A stretch of 64,000 nt of DNA from Mansonella perstans (Eukaryota > Nematoda > Chromadorea > Rhabditida > Onchocercidae): contig JBAMDO010000562.1 in NCBI GenBank assembly GCA_037074765.1, positions 62,001-126,000 of the forward strand. Direction: 5' to 3'. The notes below the pieces were generated by a model. The model was given only the letters and a program-made list of their open reading frames with translations, was not told where the DNA came from and searched no databases. The position numbers and the translations under genes were made by a program. This document shows, piece by piece, positions 1-14,000 of the stretch. Position 1 is the stretch's first letter. Each line of letters opens with the position of its first letter.

Positions 1-929
1 CTGTTTATGGAACTCTGGCATTGGGTTTAATCACAGCAACTATTGGAGTTGTGCTTCATTCATTCATCGATTTTCTTCGCGATAACTTATTTCTTTTGTT
101 CGGTTCTGTCCTGCTAATGATAGCATTGTTCAAAACTCCACATACTGTTCAAAATGAACGTAAACGGCTTGGTTATTTCATCGCTTTTTGCGCTCTTTCT
201 GGTATGTTTCTTGTTTATTTTTTTAGATAGAATTTATTAATGGTTAGTTTTTAATTGTTGAAGTTTCTTCTACATCATATCTGAATAAATATCTGCTTGC
301 TTTTGAAATCATTCTAGGCATAAGTTCCGGCCCGATTATCGAGAAGGCTTTATTGATCGATCCATCAATTATTTTCACCGCATTTCTTGCCACTGCGGTC
401 ATTTTCAGTTGTTTCACTATGGCAGCAATGCATGCACCTTCCACGAAGTTTCTGCACCTCGGAGGTTTTTAGCATATTTACTTGTTTTTTGAATTATCTT
501 AAGAAGGAAGAAATTTCTTATGTTTTCAGGGAATTTGTTAAAAAAGTTATGTTGTAGGAATCATTACTTCGGGACTGGCGTTCATCATGATCACGGCGGT
601 ATTTTCACATTCTGCATTTATGCATACTACTTGCCTTTGGTTGGCATTTATAATTAATTGCATTCTTGTACTCTACGATACGCAATTAATTTGTGAAAAG
701 CGTCGTCGTGGTGACACCGATTATATATTGCACACCATCGAACTTTTCGTCGACTTTATCAACCTTTTTCGCTACATACTTACTATTCTTAGTGAGAAGA
801 AGGTAGGATTTTCCATTCATCATCAGTTTTTTCTTTAGTCAAAGAATGAGCTGAAGTTTTCATTCGAAGCTTATTTTTTAAAAGAATTTATTATTTTAGG
901 AGAAAGCGAACCGTAAAAGAAACGACTGA
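1..929 (+). CDS. Bax inhibitor-1 (TMBIM6) homologue, 3' part
   Basis: C-terminal part of a multi-pass ER membrane protein of the BI-1/TMBIM6 family, which modulates ER calcium leak and suppresses cell death. Predicted exons are 1-201, 318-464, 558-802 and 900-929; all phases agree and the frame is open from base 3. The visible part starts with the family signature VYGTLALGLI, continues through hydrophobic segments separated by short loops, and ends with LYDTQLI, a stretch DYILHTIELFVDF and a charged KKEKANRKRND tail. The DTQ-LI motif and the lysine-rich end are hallmarks of BI-1 rather than of the longer GRINA/Lifeguard members. The 5' end lies outside the window. A possible AATAAA signal lies at 1206-1211. 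The family is seen directly; the cellular role is taken from the family. Confidence 0.88.
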
Positions 930-1788
930 AAAAGCAGCAAGAACAGTTTCTCTTTATTTGATTTTTGTTTTTCTTGTCTTTTGCAGTTCTTTCTGTATTT
1001 GTATTCAGTAAAATTCATCATCTGCTATGTACTTCAATGCACAACGAGCATATATGTATTTAGTAAAATTCATCTGCTATGTACTTCATTGCAACAACGA
1101 GCATAAAGTTAGAAGGTATCATCATTCTATTTCTTTCTAAAGGTGAAAAATTAAAAGCAAAGAATGTAGTATTTAATTTTTGTTCGTAATTTCTCGAATC
1201 ATGTGAATAAAGAATTTATTTTAAAGTTCTCTGAATACATAAATAAGGGATAAGAAAATCATCAAAGAAATATATTCATGTTACTAATTCTATGTTTTTG
1301 GTGAGATATTCACACCCATTGCTCCAATTTTCGACATTTATAGTTAAAATGCTGTGACATTATTACAAACGGCTTTTCCGTTTGTTTCTTTTTTAAAAGT
1401 ATGGTTTCCAATCTTCTCTGTGTTTATGAAGTTATTTTCTGGAAAGTATGTTCAAAGTTTATCTGATCATATCTTCCCGGGATTCTGAAGATATAACAAA
1501 CAAGCATTATGATGTCTCACGATTGTATTTATAGTGAGAACAAGAGAAAGCACGTAGAGTAAAACTGCAACTGAATCAATTGTACAATATTTGGAAACCT
1601 GCAAATTGCTAACGACATCTAAAATTTGGTTATTATCAGATATATCAACTATCTGTGTTACTTTTTCTGTTATTCCTATTGCAATCTAAGAGATTCTAAA
1701 GATTTAAGTAATATTAAAAATGATAAAATCTATAGGATACTGAAAAAGCATTTATTGATTGACTGGAAGTGAATAAACAGAAGAAAAA
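930..1788. other. intergenic / 3' UTR of the BI-1 gene
   Basis: No coding exon recognised. It holds the probable 3' UTR of the upstream gene, a short tandem duplication at 1003-1110, and AT-rich sequence up to the myotubularin start codon. Confidence 0.6.
1003..1110. repeat. two-copy tandem duplication, about 53 bp
   Basis: The stretch from TTCAGTAAAATTCATC to ACGAGCATA occurs twice in a row with a few differences (a 3-bp gap and single substitutions). It lies just after the BI-1 stop codon, probably inside the 3' UTR. Confidence 0.8.
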
Positions 1789-4700
1789 ATGGATTCAGGT
1801 GATGATTCGTCACAAGATAGCGATTTCCGCTCTGATGTATTAACGGTAAGCTTATGCAATGTTTTTTTTCATGTAAGTCATCTGCAACAGATCATTTATT
1901 GATTTATTGAAATAAAAAACTGGCAATTTCTAAGTGTTAGTATAAAAATCATTGAAATAAAAATAATTTTTATAGGCCATTGGGATGACACCTGGTGGTA
2001 GCTCTTCGTTCAGTTTAATTCAAAATAAAATGAAACATTCTGGCCGATTTTGGGTGCTTCCTGGAGAAAAAATACAAATTGAAGGTACGTTTGTTATTTG
2101 AACCTTTTCTGCTAGATGAACTATTTCGAAGAATCGTAAGACGTCTCAGATATTGTTTTTTTTTTTTTTTTTTTTTTTTTTTTATCAGTATGCTTTAGTT
2201 TTTTCCTGTAAAGATATGTTCACAAAATTCAGTAAAAATATTCACAAAATTTCAATAAAGATATTTGTAAAATTCGAATGAGGGATTTAGAGAGATTGTA
2301 AATAATTTTATCTGTTCAGCTTCTTTGATTGGCATTTATTTATAAATAGTAATGAATAGCTGATTGGATATCGTCGATACTTTATTGTTAAAGCAATTCA
2401 ATTTTTGTTAGTGTATGGTCTTCATATTATTTGATTTGCAGAGCCGAATATTGGTTATATGTCACCTGTGGGTAAAGTGAATGGTAGGGTGCTCGTTACT
2501 AATTATCGGTTACGTTTTGAAGCAAAATCAACCTCCGAAAATCGGCACAGCAAGGTTTTCCTATTGTTCAAGCATTTCAAACAATAGGTAAGTTAAATGT
2601 TTGGCTAATAGTGACGCAAAGCTTTTTCAGTGCTGTCAGTTTGATATACCTTTGGGATGCATTTCAAGGGTTGAAAAAGTTGGCTATTCAACTGTGAGTC
2701 GTGGCGAAGATTCTTATGGATTGGAAATCACTTGCAAGGTAATTCTTGAAAAAATCTATTAATGCATCATTGTCCATTATTATTTATATGTTTTTTGCAG
2801 GATATACGCAATATAAGATTCACTCACCAGCAAACGAATCACAGTAGACGTCCACTTTACGAAAGCTTACAGCGATTCGCTTTTCCGGTCACCAACAAAG
2901 CTGTAAATTTCTTTCTCAGAGTTTTTCATTTAGAAAACCATCCCTTAATCACTTTATTATCCGATTCTCTCTTCATCTTTTTAAATAATAAGAAGCATTA
3001 ACGCATTCAAAATTAGTATCAACATCATTTTGGTTCTTTCCTTAATATAGATTATTCATTTTCAGTTCCCTGAATCCATTATATATACTCTATATAATCA
3101 AGAAATTTTATTTTTTCCCCCATAGGCAACGAATAATAGTAAAACAACTGTGATGTCTAAAAGTTTTTACGAATGAATTATTTATCTAATTCTGAATTGA
3201 ATTCATGATTACAGTCCTTCTTCGCTATGTCTTTCAAACCTGACTGGACTTTTGATGGCTGGAACATTTACGATACTACCCGAGAGCTGAATCGAATGGT
3301 AGCAAATTTGTACTATTTAGTATCTCATTTTTATAGTAATGTTATAACTGCAAACTTACTTTTGGTATATAAAAGCTCGGAAAAAAAATTGATGTGAACT
3401 GGTGAAATGTATTGAGTATTGCAGAATGTACCAAATGAAACTTGGGGAATCACAAAGATAAATGATCGATATGATTTCGCTGATTCTTATCCTGCTTTGG
3501 TAAATTTGTAAATGTAGTCTTGAAATTCTTGTAGCAAGATCTGTTATTATTAAATGTTTATTCTATTAATCGAATTTTGAAAAGGGAGGATAACATAAGT
3601 GATCCGCTTTGTATATTACTATTTCTGTTTCAGCTAGCTGTACCTACGACAGCTATAGCAGAGGGTGAAGATTTTTTGCAGAAAGTTGGTGAATTCCGTA
3701 GTAAACAGAGGATACCTGTAAGTAATCAAATTCTTAAAACATTTTCGCATATTTTTGGATAACTTTTATGTACATCCTATTAACAGGTTATTTTTGAAAC
3801 AGGTTTTGTCGTGGTTGCATCCTACTTCTCAAGCATCAATTACACGATCATCGCAACCAATGGTTGGAGTTACATCTCGGAAATCTGCGGAAGATGAACG
3901 GTTTTGTATTTAATCTTGTAATATTCTTATAAGTGAGCTATTTGCAAAAAAGTGATTCGAAACATAGCTGGATAGTAGTTGAAATACCGGGAAAATTCTC
4001 CCCAGTAGTTCTAGATCCATAGCATGGTTATTTATAATTGGTTATGTGAGTTAAAAATTAGTTTGCAGATATCTACAAATGATCGTCGAAGCAAATGCCC
4101 ACACCCACCAGTTACTTATATTTGATGCTCGTCCAGCCGTTAATGCGAAAGTCAATAAGGTGTGCTTATATGATGCTTTTCCTATATTATTTCCAACGCC
4201 AGTTATTGCAATAGTATTTCAAATGTAAGAAATATTCTATTTAGGAACTTTATTTTTAATTTTTGGATATCCGTAGAAGAAATCATTTCATCCTCTTCTT
4301 AGAAAAAAATATGAAACAACCTATAATTTATAGGCAAAAGGTGGTGGTTTTGAAGATTCATACGCCAACTGCCGATTGATATTTCTGGATATACAGAACA
4401 TTCATGTAGTCAGAGAGTCGTAAGTTTAATTTAGTGCTTTCTATCTGAGTTAGATTAAACTGCTGGACTTTTTGTTACATTTCGGTTTCCAAAAAAAACA
4501 GTTGCTCTTGCTTTGTCATCTTGGAAGTTTTGAGAAATTTTGTGTATTAAAATGAGCAGTCGTTAATCGCAAAAGTTGATTTAGTGAAGAGTCTTGTAAA
4601 AATCTATGTTCTGTGAAATCAAATTTTTTGCATAATTAGCAAAAGTTGTGATCAAAAAAAAAAATTAGCAAAAAAAGTTGTGATGCAAAAAAGTAAAAGT

Positions 4701-6799
4701 ATGACGATAATAAAAGGCTACTAATGCAGACTGCGAAAACTGAAAGATATATCATTTCCTCGTGTTGATGAGAAGAATTGGTTTCGTATGTTGGATGAAA
4801 CAAAGTGGTTGAACCACATCCAGGTCATCTATTTGTTTCATTTTGCTAATAGTTGAGATGACGCTACGACACTTTTTTCTGGATTATTTTTTTTACCGCG
4901 CTTTCATGAAAGATTTTTTTCCATAATGTCAAAAAATATGCTTACTGCAGAGCTTTTTTATGCCATTTTTTACCAGCATTTTTAAGCTAATTACTTTACA
5001 TCCGTCATAATTAACTATACGCTATATAACTTTTAAATTTGATAATTTTTGATAATTTGTCAAGCAACAATAATTGAGCAGATAAGGGAGAATTAGATTG
5101 GACATTGTAAAACTATATGAGGATGTTGTTCTACAGACAGTTCTGGATGGTGCAACACAAATTGCTCGCGAGGTAGAGGATAACAAGGCATCTGTGCTGA
5201 TTCATTGTAGTGATGGTTGGGATAGAACGGCTCAGGTATGCTTTTAGTTCAGTGTTTTTCAAATAATTTTGATAAACAATGGTTTACTCGACATAATTTA
5301 TTCAGTTGACTTCGTTGGCGATGCTGGAGCTGGATCCGTATTACCGAACTATTCAAGGATTTGCAGTATTGGTGGAAAAGGAATGGTGCAGTTTTGGTCA
5401 TAAATTTGCCCATGTATGTTAAATCAGAACGAATTTTTTCTTTTTTTATTCTTTCTAAAAAAGAACATTATTTTGTAATTAATAAATGAAAAGTATGCAT
5501 TGCAGCGTGTGGGACATGGAGAAGATAAACATAATGATAGCGAGAGATCCCCTATATTTGTCCAATTTATTGATTGTGTGTGGCAAATTATGAATCAAGT
5601 AAGGAAGTCAAGTTACAGCTCTTTCACTTTCATATTTTCATTCAAGGATTGATGAGTTGTACTTTATCATACTGAGTTTTCTTTTGTGATTTTATGCTCC
5701 AGGAGAAAATTAATCCATCTGTTAGTTCATTTCCTTGTTTGATAAGTGTCTGATCTGAATGATTTTGTTTGATTCTGTATAACTTTTCTGCCTATTTGCT
5801 TACATCATTCAGTTTCCATACGCTTTCGAATTCAATGCATCATTTCTGATAACAATACTTGATGAATTATATTCTTGTCGTTTTGGCACATTCTTATACA
5901 ACAGCGAGAAGCAGCGACATTATGATCAAGTAAGACTTTCAATTTAAAAAACCACCTGTTCTTTGTTCTTTGTTTAAAATTGCTGCTATTCAATTCATTA
6001 CATGATGAAGTACAATACAATATACTTACAACTCAGACTGCAACATTCATTGTCTGTTGTTTCAGCACGTAAAAGAAAATACAGTGTCACTGTGGTCTTA
6101 TATTATTACTGAAAGAAGACGCTTTCTCAATCCGTTCTACAATCACTATCCTAGATTTGTTGATATTTTGCGTCCCAACACTCGGTTAATGTGTATCAAA
6201 GTCTGGAAAGACTATTATTTTCGTTATAATCCAGCAATTGTTGCACAAGATCATATGGTAACTCATTTAATTTCTCTTGGCTTAAAATTGTTTCTTTATC
6301 CTAGTAGGATTTATTAAAGTTTCTTTTTTTATTAAAGTTTTTGCGAAGACTTTTCTAACTGATTTCTAATAGAATTCAATTGCTGAAGTACAATTTACCG
6401 ACAATTCGGATTGCAACATTCGTTTGCACCAAATATTTCTATATTCTAATCTTATAGTTTTACTTCTGATCGGCTAAGCATTTTCTCTTTAGTCAAATAT
6501 TCTGTTAGTCGTTTATTTCTAAAACATTTCGCATCTTGTTTTTTGGAAACGGTTAATTCGGCCATATGTTTATTAGTGAATGCAAAAATCGAGAAGTTTA
6601 ATCTGATAGAAAGAAATGAAATGGTTTATTATTACTGAATATGATTAGCATCCAATCCGTTAATTAAGATAGTTTATTTCAGGATATTGAAGCTCTTGTG
6701 AATGAAAAGATCTTACAGAAGGTTGAAGCGTTGGAAGCTGAAGTGGTTATGCATGAGCAGGCTCTTAGTAAAACTGTTCCGAATTCAGAGTTTAGATAG
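1789..6799 (+). CDS. mtm-1: myotubularin-family phosphoinositide 3-phosphatase (MTM1/MTMR2 group)
   Basis: Complete 18-exon gene, about 608 residues (human MTM1 603). Exons: 1789-1845, 1976-2084, 2442-2554, 2631-2738, 2801-2902, 3215-3298, 3425-3499, 3634-3717, 3803-3900, 4069-4159, 4334-4419, 4730-4823, 5137-5235, 5306-5413, 5506-5598, 5813-5929, 6066-6257, 6683-6799; all phases agree. Order: acidic N-terminus [18 protein letters not shown] domain (about 40-150), phosphatase core, then a short C-terminal helix likely to form a coiled coil. The catalytic loop HCSDGWDRT (about 390-398) keeps the Cys and Arg of the CX5R motif, so this should be an active enzyme that removes the 3-phosphate from PI3P and PI(3,5)P2 on endosomal membranes, unlike the family's dead members. 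The donor at 2555 (GTTTTC) is weak, but the next possible reading meets a stop. The symbol follows the C. elegans orthologue of the MTM1/MTMR2 group. Confidence 0.93.
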
Positions 6800-7064
6800 T
6801 ATTTTATTAATTGTAATTCCGGATGAAGTTTATAAAGTGAACACAAAAGAAGATGGTGTTGTATATATTAGAAAGTGCAATAAAAAAAACGTACCAGATT
6901 TGGAGAGGGAAGAGATGTATTCAGAGATCAATGAAGAAAGGTTCTAGTCAAAAATGGCACTTTTAGTGTTGCTTGGAAAGAAACAACACTGAAACGGATA
7001 TCTTCCTCTTTCCTCCTCATTTTTTTAAAACACAATTTTATCCTATTTTGATGTTATTCAATTT

Positions 7065-7290
7065 TATGATTAAATATCATGGTGCTGTATGTACCAGTAT
7101 CATGATGTTGTATTTGTATGATCAAATATCATGGTGTTGTATGTACCAGTATCATGATGTTATATTTGTATGATCAAATATTATGGTGTTGTATGTACCA
7201 GATGTTGTATTTGTATGATCAAATATCATGGTGTTGTATGTACCAGATGTTGTATTTGTATGATCAAATATCATGGTGTTGTATGATCTA
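7065..7290. repeat. minisatellite, five copies, 52- and 45-bp units
   Basis: Five copies of a unit beginning TATGATCAAATATCATGG start at 7065, 7117, 7169, 7214 and 7259. The first two spacings are 52 bp and the last two 45 bp; the difference is an inserted TATCATG. The array begins about 265 bp after the myotubularin stop and may lie in its 3' UTR. Confidence 0.9.
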
Positions 7291-7749
7291 GGTGTAAGCA
7301 TAGTTCAAGAATTACATATTTATGCAACTCTTTTATTCTAATCACATGCCCACATTCCAATCCTTTTTTCTCAACACATTTCTCGACAAAATAAATTTTC
7401 ATCGGATTTCGACAAATGAATGAAAATAGATCTTTAGCTCCAGCAAAAGAGAATTACCAATGAGCGAGTTCAGATGTTTCAAATAAAATTTGCCTATTTC
7501 CATTACTTATAGGTCAGTTTTTTCATTATTTGTGAATTATCAGCCTATGTGGTATCACTACAATTTCAGTAATTAATTAGTAGTAGAAATTCATGCAATA
7601 GATAATTCCAGTATTGGCGATTCTGACTACGGAGATGAACAGAAAATACTAGTAGTGACAAGCGCTATTTACTCAATCTAATGAACGAGTGGTGATAGGA
7701 GAACATATAAAAGTTACAACATGGAAATGAAATGAAAGATATACATGAA

Positions 7750-7918
7750 GCTAAGGGAAAAGAAGTTATCCAGGTCATTGCATATTATTCCAAAGCTAAC
7801 GGAAAGAAGTTACCCAGGTCATTGCATATTATTCCAAAGCTAACGAGAAAGAAGTTATCCAGGTCATCGCATATTATTTCAAAGCTAACGGGAAAGACGT
7901 TATTCAGTTTATCGCACC
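7750..7918. repeat. tandem repeat, 45-bp unit, about 3.7 copies
   Basis: Units start at GCTAAG/GCTAAC at 7750, 7795, 7839 and 7884. Three are 45 bp long and one is 44 bp because of a one-base loss. Translated from GCT, the undamaged units give A-x-G-K-E/D-V-I-Q-x-I-A. No start codon or splice context makes it a convincing gene. Confidence 0.85.
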
Positions 7919-8080
7919 TAATGACTACGTGAGACGTGATTTTCATACGGTTTGGACGCATTTTTGACAAGTTATAATTTGATGGGAGATGAGAGTACTT
8001 GCATGTGATGTTCATTTCTTTTTTTCTATTTAATTTATCTATGTTGCTTTTATTTAGCTTAAAGCCATTTCACATTTAAA

Positions 8081-11000
8081 ATGGCTCCGGAAGCGGAAGC
8101 GGCGATGGTGGCTGAATGTTTAAAGCGTACGCTGGAACCAGACGCACAAATACGTCGGATTGCGGAAAATGATTTGAAGCAAATGGAGCAATTGCCTCGT
8201 AAGTTGCCCATAAATCTTGCTAACTGGTATCAATTAACCATCTTAGGATAGCTACTTATGATTTTACTAGGGTAAATGGTTATAACTTTGTTCGGTGTTC
8301 GTCGATTTCTGATACCTTTCACGTAACTTCCTTGCAAAACAAATTTTTCTCTGTCTTTCTAATCCTTTTAATTGATGCTAGGATTTGGAATGGTTTGCCT
8401 CGATCTTATACTCAGTCAGCAAACGCTTCCGACAATTATATTGGCTTCGGCAGTATCATTCAAAAATTTCATCAAGGAAAACTGGGTATGTTTTTCATCT
8501 CTCTTTTATTTCTTTGATCGTCAAATGATGAATTTTCTGACATTTCTGAGAGATATAATTGTTCGATCAATTCGTTTGTTTTTTGCATGTTCTTACATTG
8601 TTTTTACGACGTATCTCCAACAGAGGTTCAAAGTTCAAGTATGAAAATACTCACTATTTCTGTTTTGCATGTCAATTTCAAAAATCTGCATCGATAAATT
8701 TGTGTTTTATATTATTGAACAAAACGAAGTTGGATTGGAACGATGAGAAAAGAAAACGTTAATAGAATAGATTTCATCTTATTATTGAGCATTTCTTATT
8801 TCAAATTCTAGCATTATCGTTATTTTTAATGCTTTTTTTCTCACACTAATAAACTCTCTTTATCTTCTAGATTCTTTTAGAATAAAGAAAAGTGTTTGGT
8901 TGAAATAAGCGATGCAGAGCGAGCACAGTTGCGGTCAAGGGCACTGGAGAGTATGTTTGGCACTTCAGGTAGACATTTTCTTACGTTAATTAATTTGGTT
9001 ATTTAATAATATCGTTCCGGTATTTAATCAAAGAATAGTATTTTCTTGATAATATCTATGCAGAAAATCCACCTTCGCAAACATTCTCTTTGCATTTTTT
9101 AGACTTCTATGCGCTTTTATGAATATCATCGTGCGGCATAGTATTTTATTGGGACATTTGTAGGGAATATTCAGAAGCAGTTGTCGCAAGTGGTGTGTGT
9201 TATGGGAAAACAGGACTTCCCTGAAGAATGGCCAAATCTAATCACAATTTTGGCCCAAAATCTAAGGGAAATTGACCCAAATAAGCTTACATCAACGTTG
9301 TATACGCTGAATGAGCTCTGTAAGAAGTACAGATATGAAGTGAAATCTAACAGGTTATGGCAGGAATTGATCATTGTCTTGCAGGCGGTGAGTTATGGTA
9401 GTAATCTGAATAGTGTTTGACAAAACGGATGCTTTTTATTTTGCATTTTGTTCTTTCATGTAGATGGCAGCACCATTAACCGATTTGTTTGCAAAAATGG
9501 TAGAATGTATCCCAAACAAGGAATTGATGTCGGAAGCAGAATGTCAGACATGGATTGAAGTTACTACTCTGATTGCGAAATGTTTTCATTCTCTTTGTTC
9601 ACAAGATTTGCCGGAGTATTTCGAGGTATGCGTTGTGAATCATCCACAATGTTTTTCTAAATCTTACTGGATTCAAAAACTTTGGGTGAGACAAAAGAAT
9701 GAGTCTTTTGAGGGAAGTTTCGTACAAAATATTTTTTATAATCGTATAAGATCTCCAGGATCACTTAAGTACGTGGATGAATGGTTTCATTGCTTTATTA
9801 CGGTTACAAATTCCTCAATTGGATGCAAGAAGTACCGATTCAGAGGCTAATATTTTGGATAAACTAAAATGTTGTATATGTGAAATTATCACGCTCTACT
9901 CTCAGGTATGTCTGCATACTGCTAGTTTGAATGTATTCCTCTTTTTCAATTTATTTTTTAAATGTTTGATAGTAGTCAAACTGTTTGAATAATGAAATTT
10001 GAGTACAGCGATACGAAGAAGAAGTAAAGCCTTTCATGATGCCCAGCAAAGAGAGTTCGGCTACACAAGAAAAACCGGAACAAAAATGTTGGCTAATAGA
10101 ATGTGTATGGCAGCTGCTTGTTTCAGTCGATGAGAAAGCAAGGTTAATTTTTACTGAGAACAAAAAATGTGTACTTTATTTTGAGAGCAAAAAAAGAACG
10201 TGAGCGTATATTACTAATTCTTATAATTCCTCAGATATGATACCCTAGTAAACGCTTCGCTTGGCTTTCTATCATCGGTTTGTCAACGATCTCAATATTC
10301 AGCGATTTTCGAGCATGAGCAGATGTTAAAGACTCTATATGAAGATGTGATAATTAAGAATGTAATGTTGAGGAAATGCGATTTTGAGCTTTTCGAGGAT
10401 GATCCTTTTGAGTATATGAGGAAAGATATTGAAGGTACCTTCATGCATTTTTAGCTATAATTTTTTTTGTTCACATTGAAAGAAACTGTCCAGTGATGAA
10501 TAGCATTTTCCATTAGTCTCTCCCTTGATTTATTTTCTTTATTTCATTGTAAACGAAGACAACCAATTTTTATTCTCCGTTGCATTGCTAATAATATTTT
10601 AAACTCTGAGTTACTGTCAGTTTTATATAGCATGACTTCATTTTATTAGCACTAAGATTTTAAGGGACGAAACTGGTTCGTAGAACATGAAAATTTCGAA
10701 TTTCGTTTGTAATTTTCTGAATAGCATAGTTGCTGTAAATCTCGAATAGTGAAGTCATCGATAAACCTGGATTTCTTCGTGATATATAGTGCGCATATTG
10801 TTGGGCACTTATTTTTTTTAAAATTTTATTCCAGGCTCTGATATTGGTACTCGACGTCGCGGAGCGAGTGATTTCTTAAGAGCATTGTGTCGCAGACCTG
10901 ACGAATCTCGAATTTTGGGCATTTTATCGGGGGTGTTACAGACATTTTTGCAAGAAAGTGCAGTAGATCTTGCCAATAACTGGCTGAGGAAAGATGTCGT

Positions 11001-14000
11001 GTATTGTCTGATAACGGCGGTTGCAGTGAAAGCAGAGACTGCAAAGCATGGAGCAACTCTTACTAGCGGTCTAGTAAGTTTTATAAGTTTCTTCTAATAA
11101 AACGCAATCGGAATGGCAGTGATCTGAATAGAAATATTCTTTTTGCACCACCTTAGAAGTCTTTTATTTTTGATTGGGAACTTTTTTCAGATTGATGTAG
11201 TCGACTTTTATCAGACACACGTACACAGTGATATATTTACGGATGACGTCGATGTATATCCAATATTAAAGACTGATGCATTAAAATACATCGTCGTTTT
11301 TCGAAATCATTTGCAGCCAAGGCTTTTGATAGAAGTCGTCAGTGCATTTTTGAAATTACTTTCTTCGAGGCTTTCAATCTTGCATCAATATACTGCCTAT
11401 GCTCTGGAAAGACTTATGCTTGTGAAGTGCAAAGAAACGGGAAAGGTTCATTTCTTTATTTTGCTTTAATAACTTTTTCTATGCAGTCCTGCAAAATCAG
11501 CTTTTTTCAAGCATTTCTTATTGTTTATCAGAGTTCTACAATGGTATTTAAGATTCTGTTAACGCATGAGAATGTACCATTGGGTCCATTGATCGTTGCT
11601 TTATTCGCTTGTTTTGAAGCTGATCCGAAGGCGCAGAACTCACACTATCTCATGAAGGCTTTGATGCGCTGCTTCAACATTATTGACGTAAGAAATGTTT
11701 ATTTATAATCACTTTCAGTTATTTTTTTTCTCATTATTTAACCTAGAGAGATTCGTAGTGCTCAGATTTTATAAATCCTTGATATTTTTTTTGTTTTTTG
11801 ACGAGTGTTACCGTATACTTTATTTTGAAAAGTGTTGCAGCAATTCTGAAAAATATTGACGAATTGAAATTATTTAAATTATTCTTCTCATTATAAAGGG
11901 TCACTTTCAACAGCTTTTTTTTTGACTACCTGAAGTTGCTTATTTTTTCCTTATATCGCCTAGCTTATTTTCCCCTTACATGAATATAAAGTAGTTATAA
12001 TTGCAGTGTTGTTATATCAACCGGATCTTTCTTACTTTTGTGAGGAAGTTACAGTGTTTGAATTTAAGAAGGAAAGAATCACTAATTTAAGCAGGAAATT
12101 TCCAATATTCAGCATTTAAGAACATTTTAATTGTGAATAAAGAGTTCTGCAAGTAATTTCTTCAAAGTTTTGTGAAGTCATTTTCACTGCGAGTACACAT
12201 TTCCACACAATTATAACTGTTTTTGTTCATTTGTTCTTTACTGTGAGTTTTGTCATAGACGGAAACGGCAAGAAGTTCAGCACACATTGTTGACAAGCTG
12301 GCCACTATGATTGCACTCGCTGTGAAAAATCCAGTCAATCCACTGCATCTTCATTTTGTATTCGAGTCACTTTGTGTACTAATCAGGCAGGTTGGTAATA
12401 TATACAAATTTATTTTAATTTATATTTTGGGAAAATGAGGTTTTTAAAAAATATATAGTTCAATATCGACTATATCCTTGAAATTTTTTGCACGGTTCAT
12501 CTTTTCTGAATTACAGGTTTACATGGTAGTGGATGGTGGCATCGATAAATTCATTGTGCCTCTTATAGAGAACATTTTTTCTTCAGACGCTGTCGATTTT
12601 ATACCATATGCACTACAAATCACAGGTTAATAATTTTGAATGGATTTTGTAGTTAGAGATTTTGTTATTAAAAGAAAAATTTGTGCAAGTTTATTATAGC
12701 TCTTTTGTTGGATCAGGCCGAAGCTCAGAAACAGAAGACCGGTATTTCCTGCGTGGACAGTTATTTACCTTTCTTTGGTAATCTCATGAAAGGCGAATTG
12801 TGGCTGAGAACAGCGAATATCCCTGCTGCATTATTAGTAAGTTGGATTTTTTGCTGCTTTCAAGTTCCATTCGCTTTGCAGACAATTATATTAAAATGTT
12901 TTTTTCCAGGTTATTGAGTCTTTTATGCACAGTCATGGCAAGCATATTTTGGATAATTATGCAAACAATCTTTTGGCGGTCTTCCAGAAGTTAATTTCTT
13001 CGAAAGCTTTAGATCAGCATGGTTTTCAGCTAGCCCGTATATTCTTGCACTATGTAAATGTACGTTTGCCTTATACGGATTTATTGTGAATAACTTTGGT
13101 TGTGACGGGAATAAAGAGTCAGTGCTACAAATCAGAGTCTTTTCTATGATTTTCAGCAGGCTGATATATTAACAGAATCTTCACTCTTAATCCCGATGTT
13201 ACGACGGATTCAGTTTACGAAAACAACCAAATTCATGAAGAATTTTGTCTTTTTTCTAGCACGGTTTGTGATTGTACGAGGAAGTGTAGCTCTTTGTCAG
13301 GTATATTTTTTCGTATATTTTTTGCCTATTTTCTTCTTTTGAAAATAAGAAAGCGTGAAAATATTTTATGCAGGTTCTGGAGTCAATACAAGCGGGTATG
13401 TTCGTTATGGTTGTCGAAAAGATTCTCATTCCTGAATTAGATAAAATGTACAATACTACAACTTATGATGAAAAACGATTATGCTGCATCGGTTTTGCCA
13501 GTCTCGCAGCTGAAACAGTAGACAAGTTAGGGTAAGTTGGTCTCTGCTATTTGCTTAGGAGTTTAATTAATGAAAAAACGCTATTTATTCCTTCACTTTG
13601 TGCACAGTGCATTCTTTATTAGTGATATTTTAGCACTTCTGCTCCATTAATTTGCATAAAACAATTTCATGCTCATAGTCTGACTGATTTCTTGTGGTTC
13701 GGTTTATAGATTACAGTATGGAATACTGGTAGAGTCTTTAGTGCGGTTGATAGAGGCTTCTGGTTATGGGCCAACTCCCTTGAATGCTGACGATATCGAA
13801 GAACAAGGAATAGGACTCTCTGCACTGGAACTGGAACAGAATGATCCCTACTGTAAGCTGAGTTATGCACAGCATCCGGACATAATCGCTCCTGAAATTG
13901 TCAATTTTAAAGGTTTCCTATGCTTTTGATTTATAAAGACCCTACCATGCATGCTGGTGTTTGGTACGCTGCAGTTATGCGAGCTTTTTCTTTTAGACAT

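Larger units (their letters stand above)
6800..8080. other. intergenic with two minisatellites
   Basis: No gene supported between the myotubularin stop and the exportin-2 start. Short open frames here come mostly from the two tandem repeats (7065-7290 and 7750-7918). A TTTATTTAG just upstream of the exportin-2 ATG (about 8050-8058) could be a spliced-leader acceptor. Confidence 0.6.
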
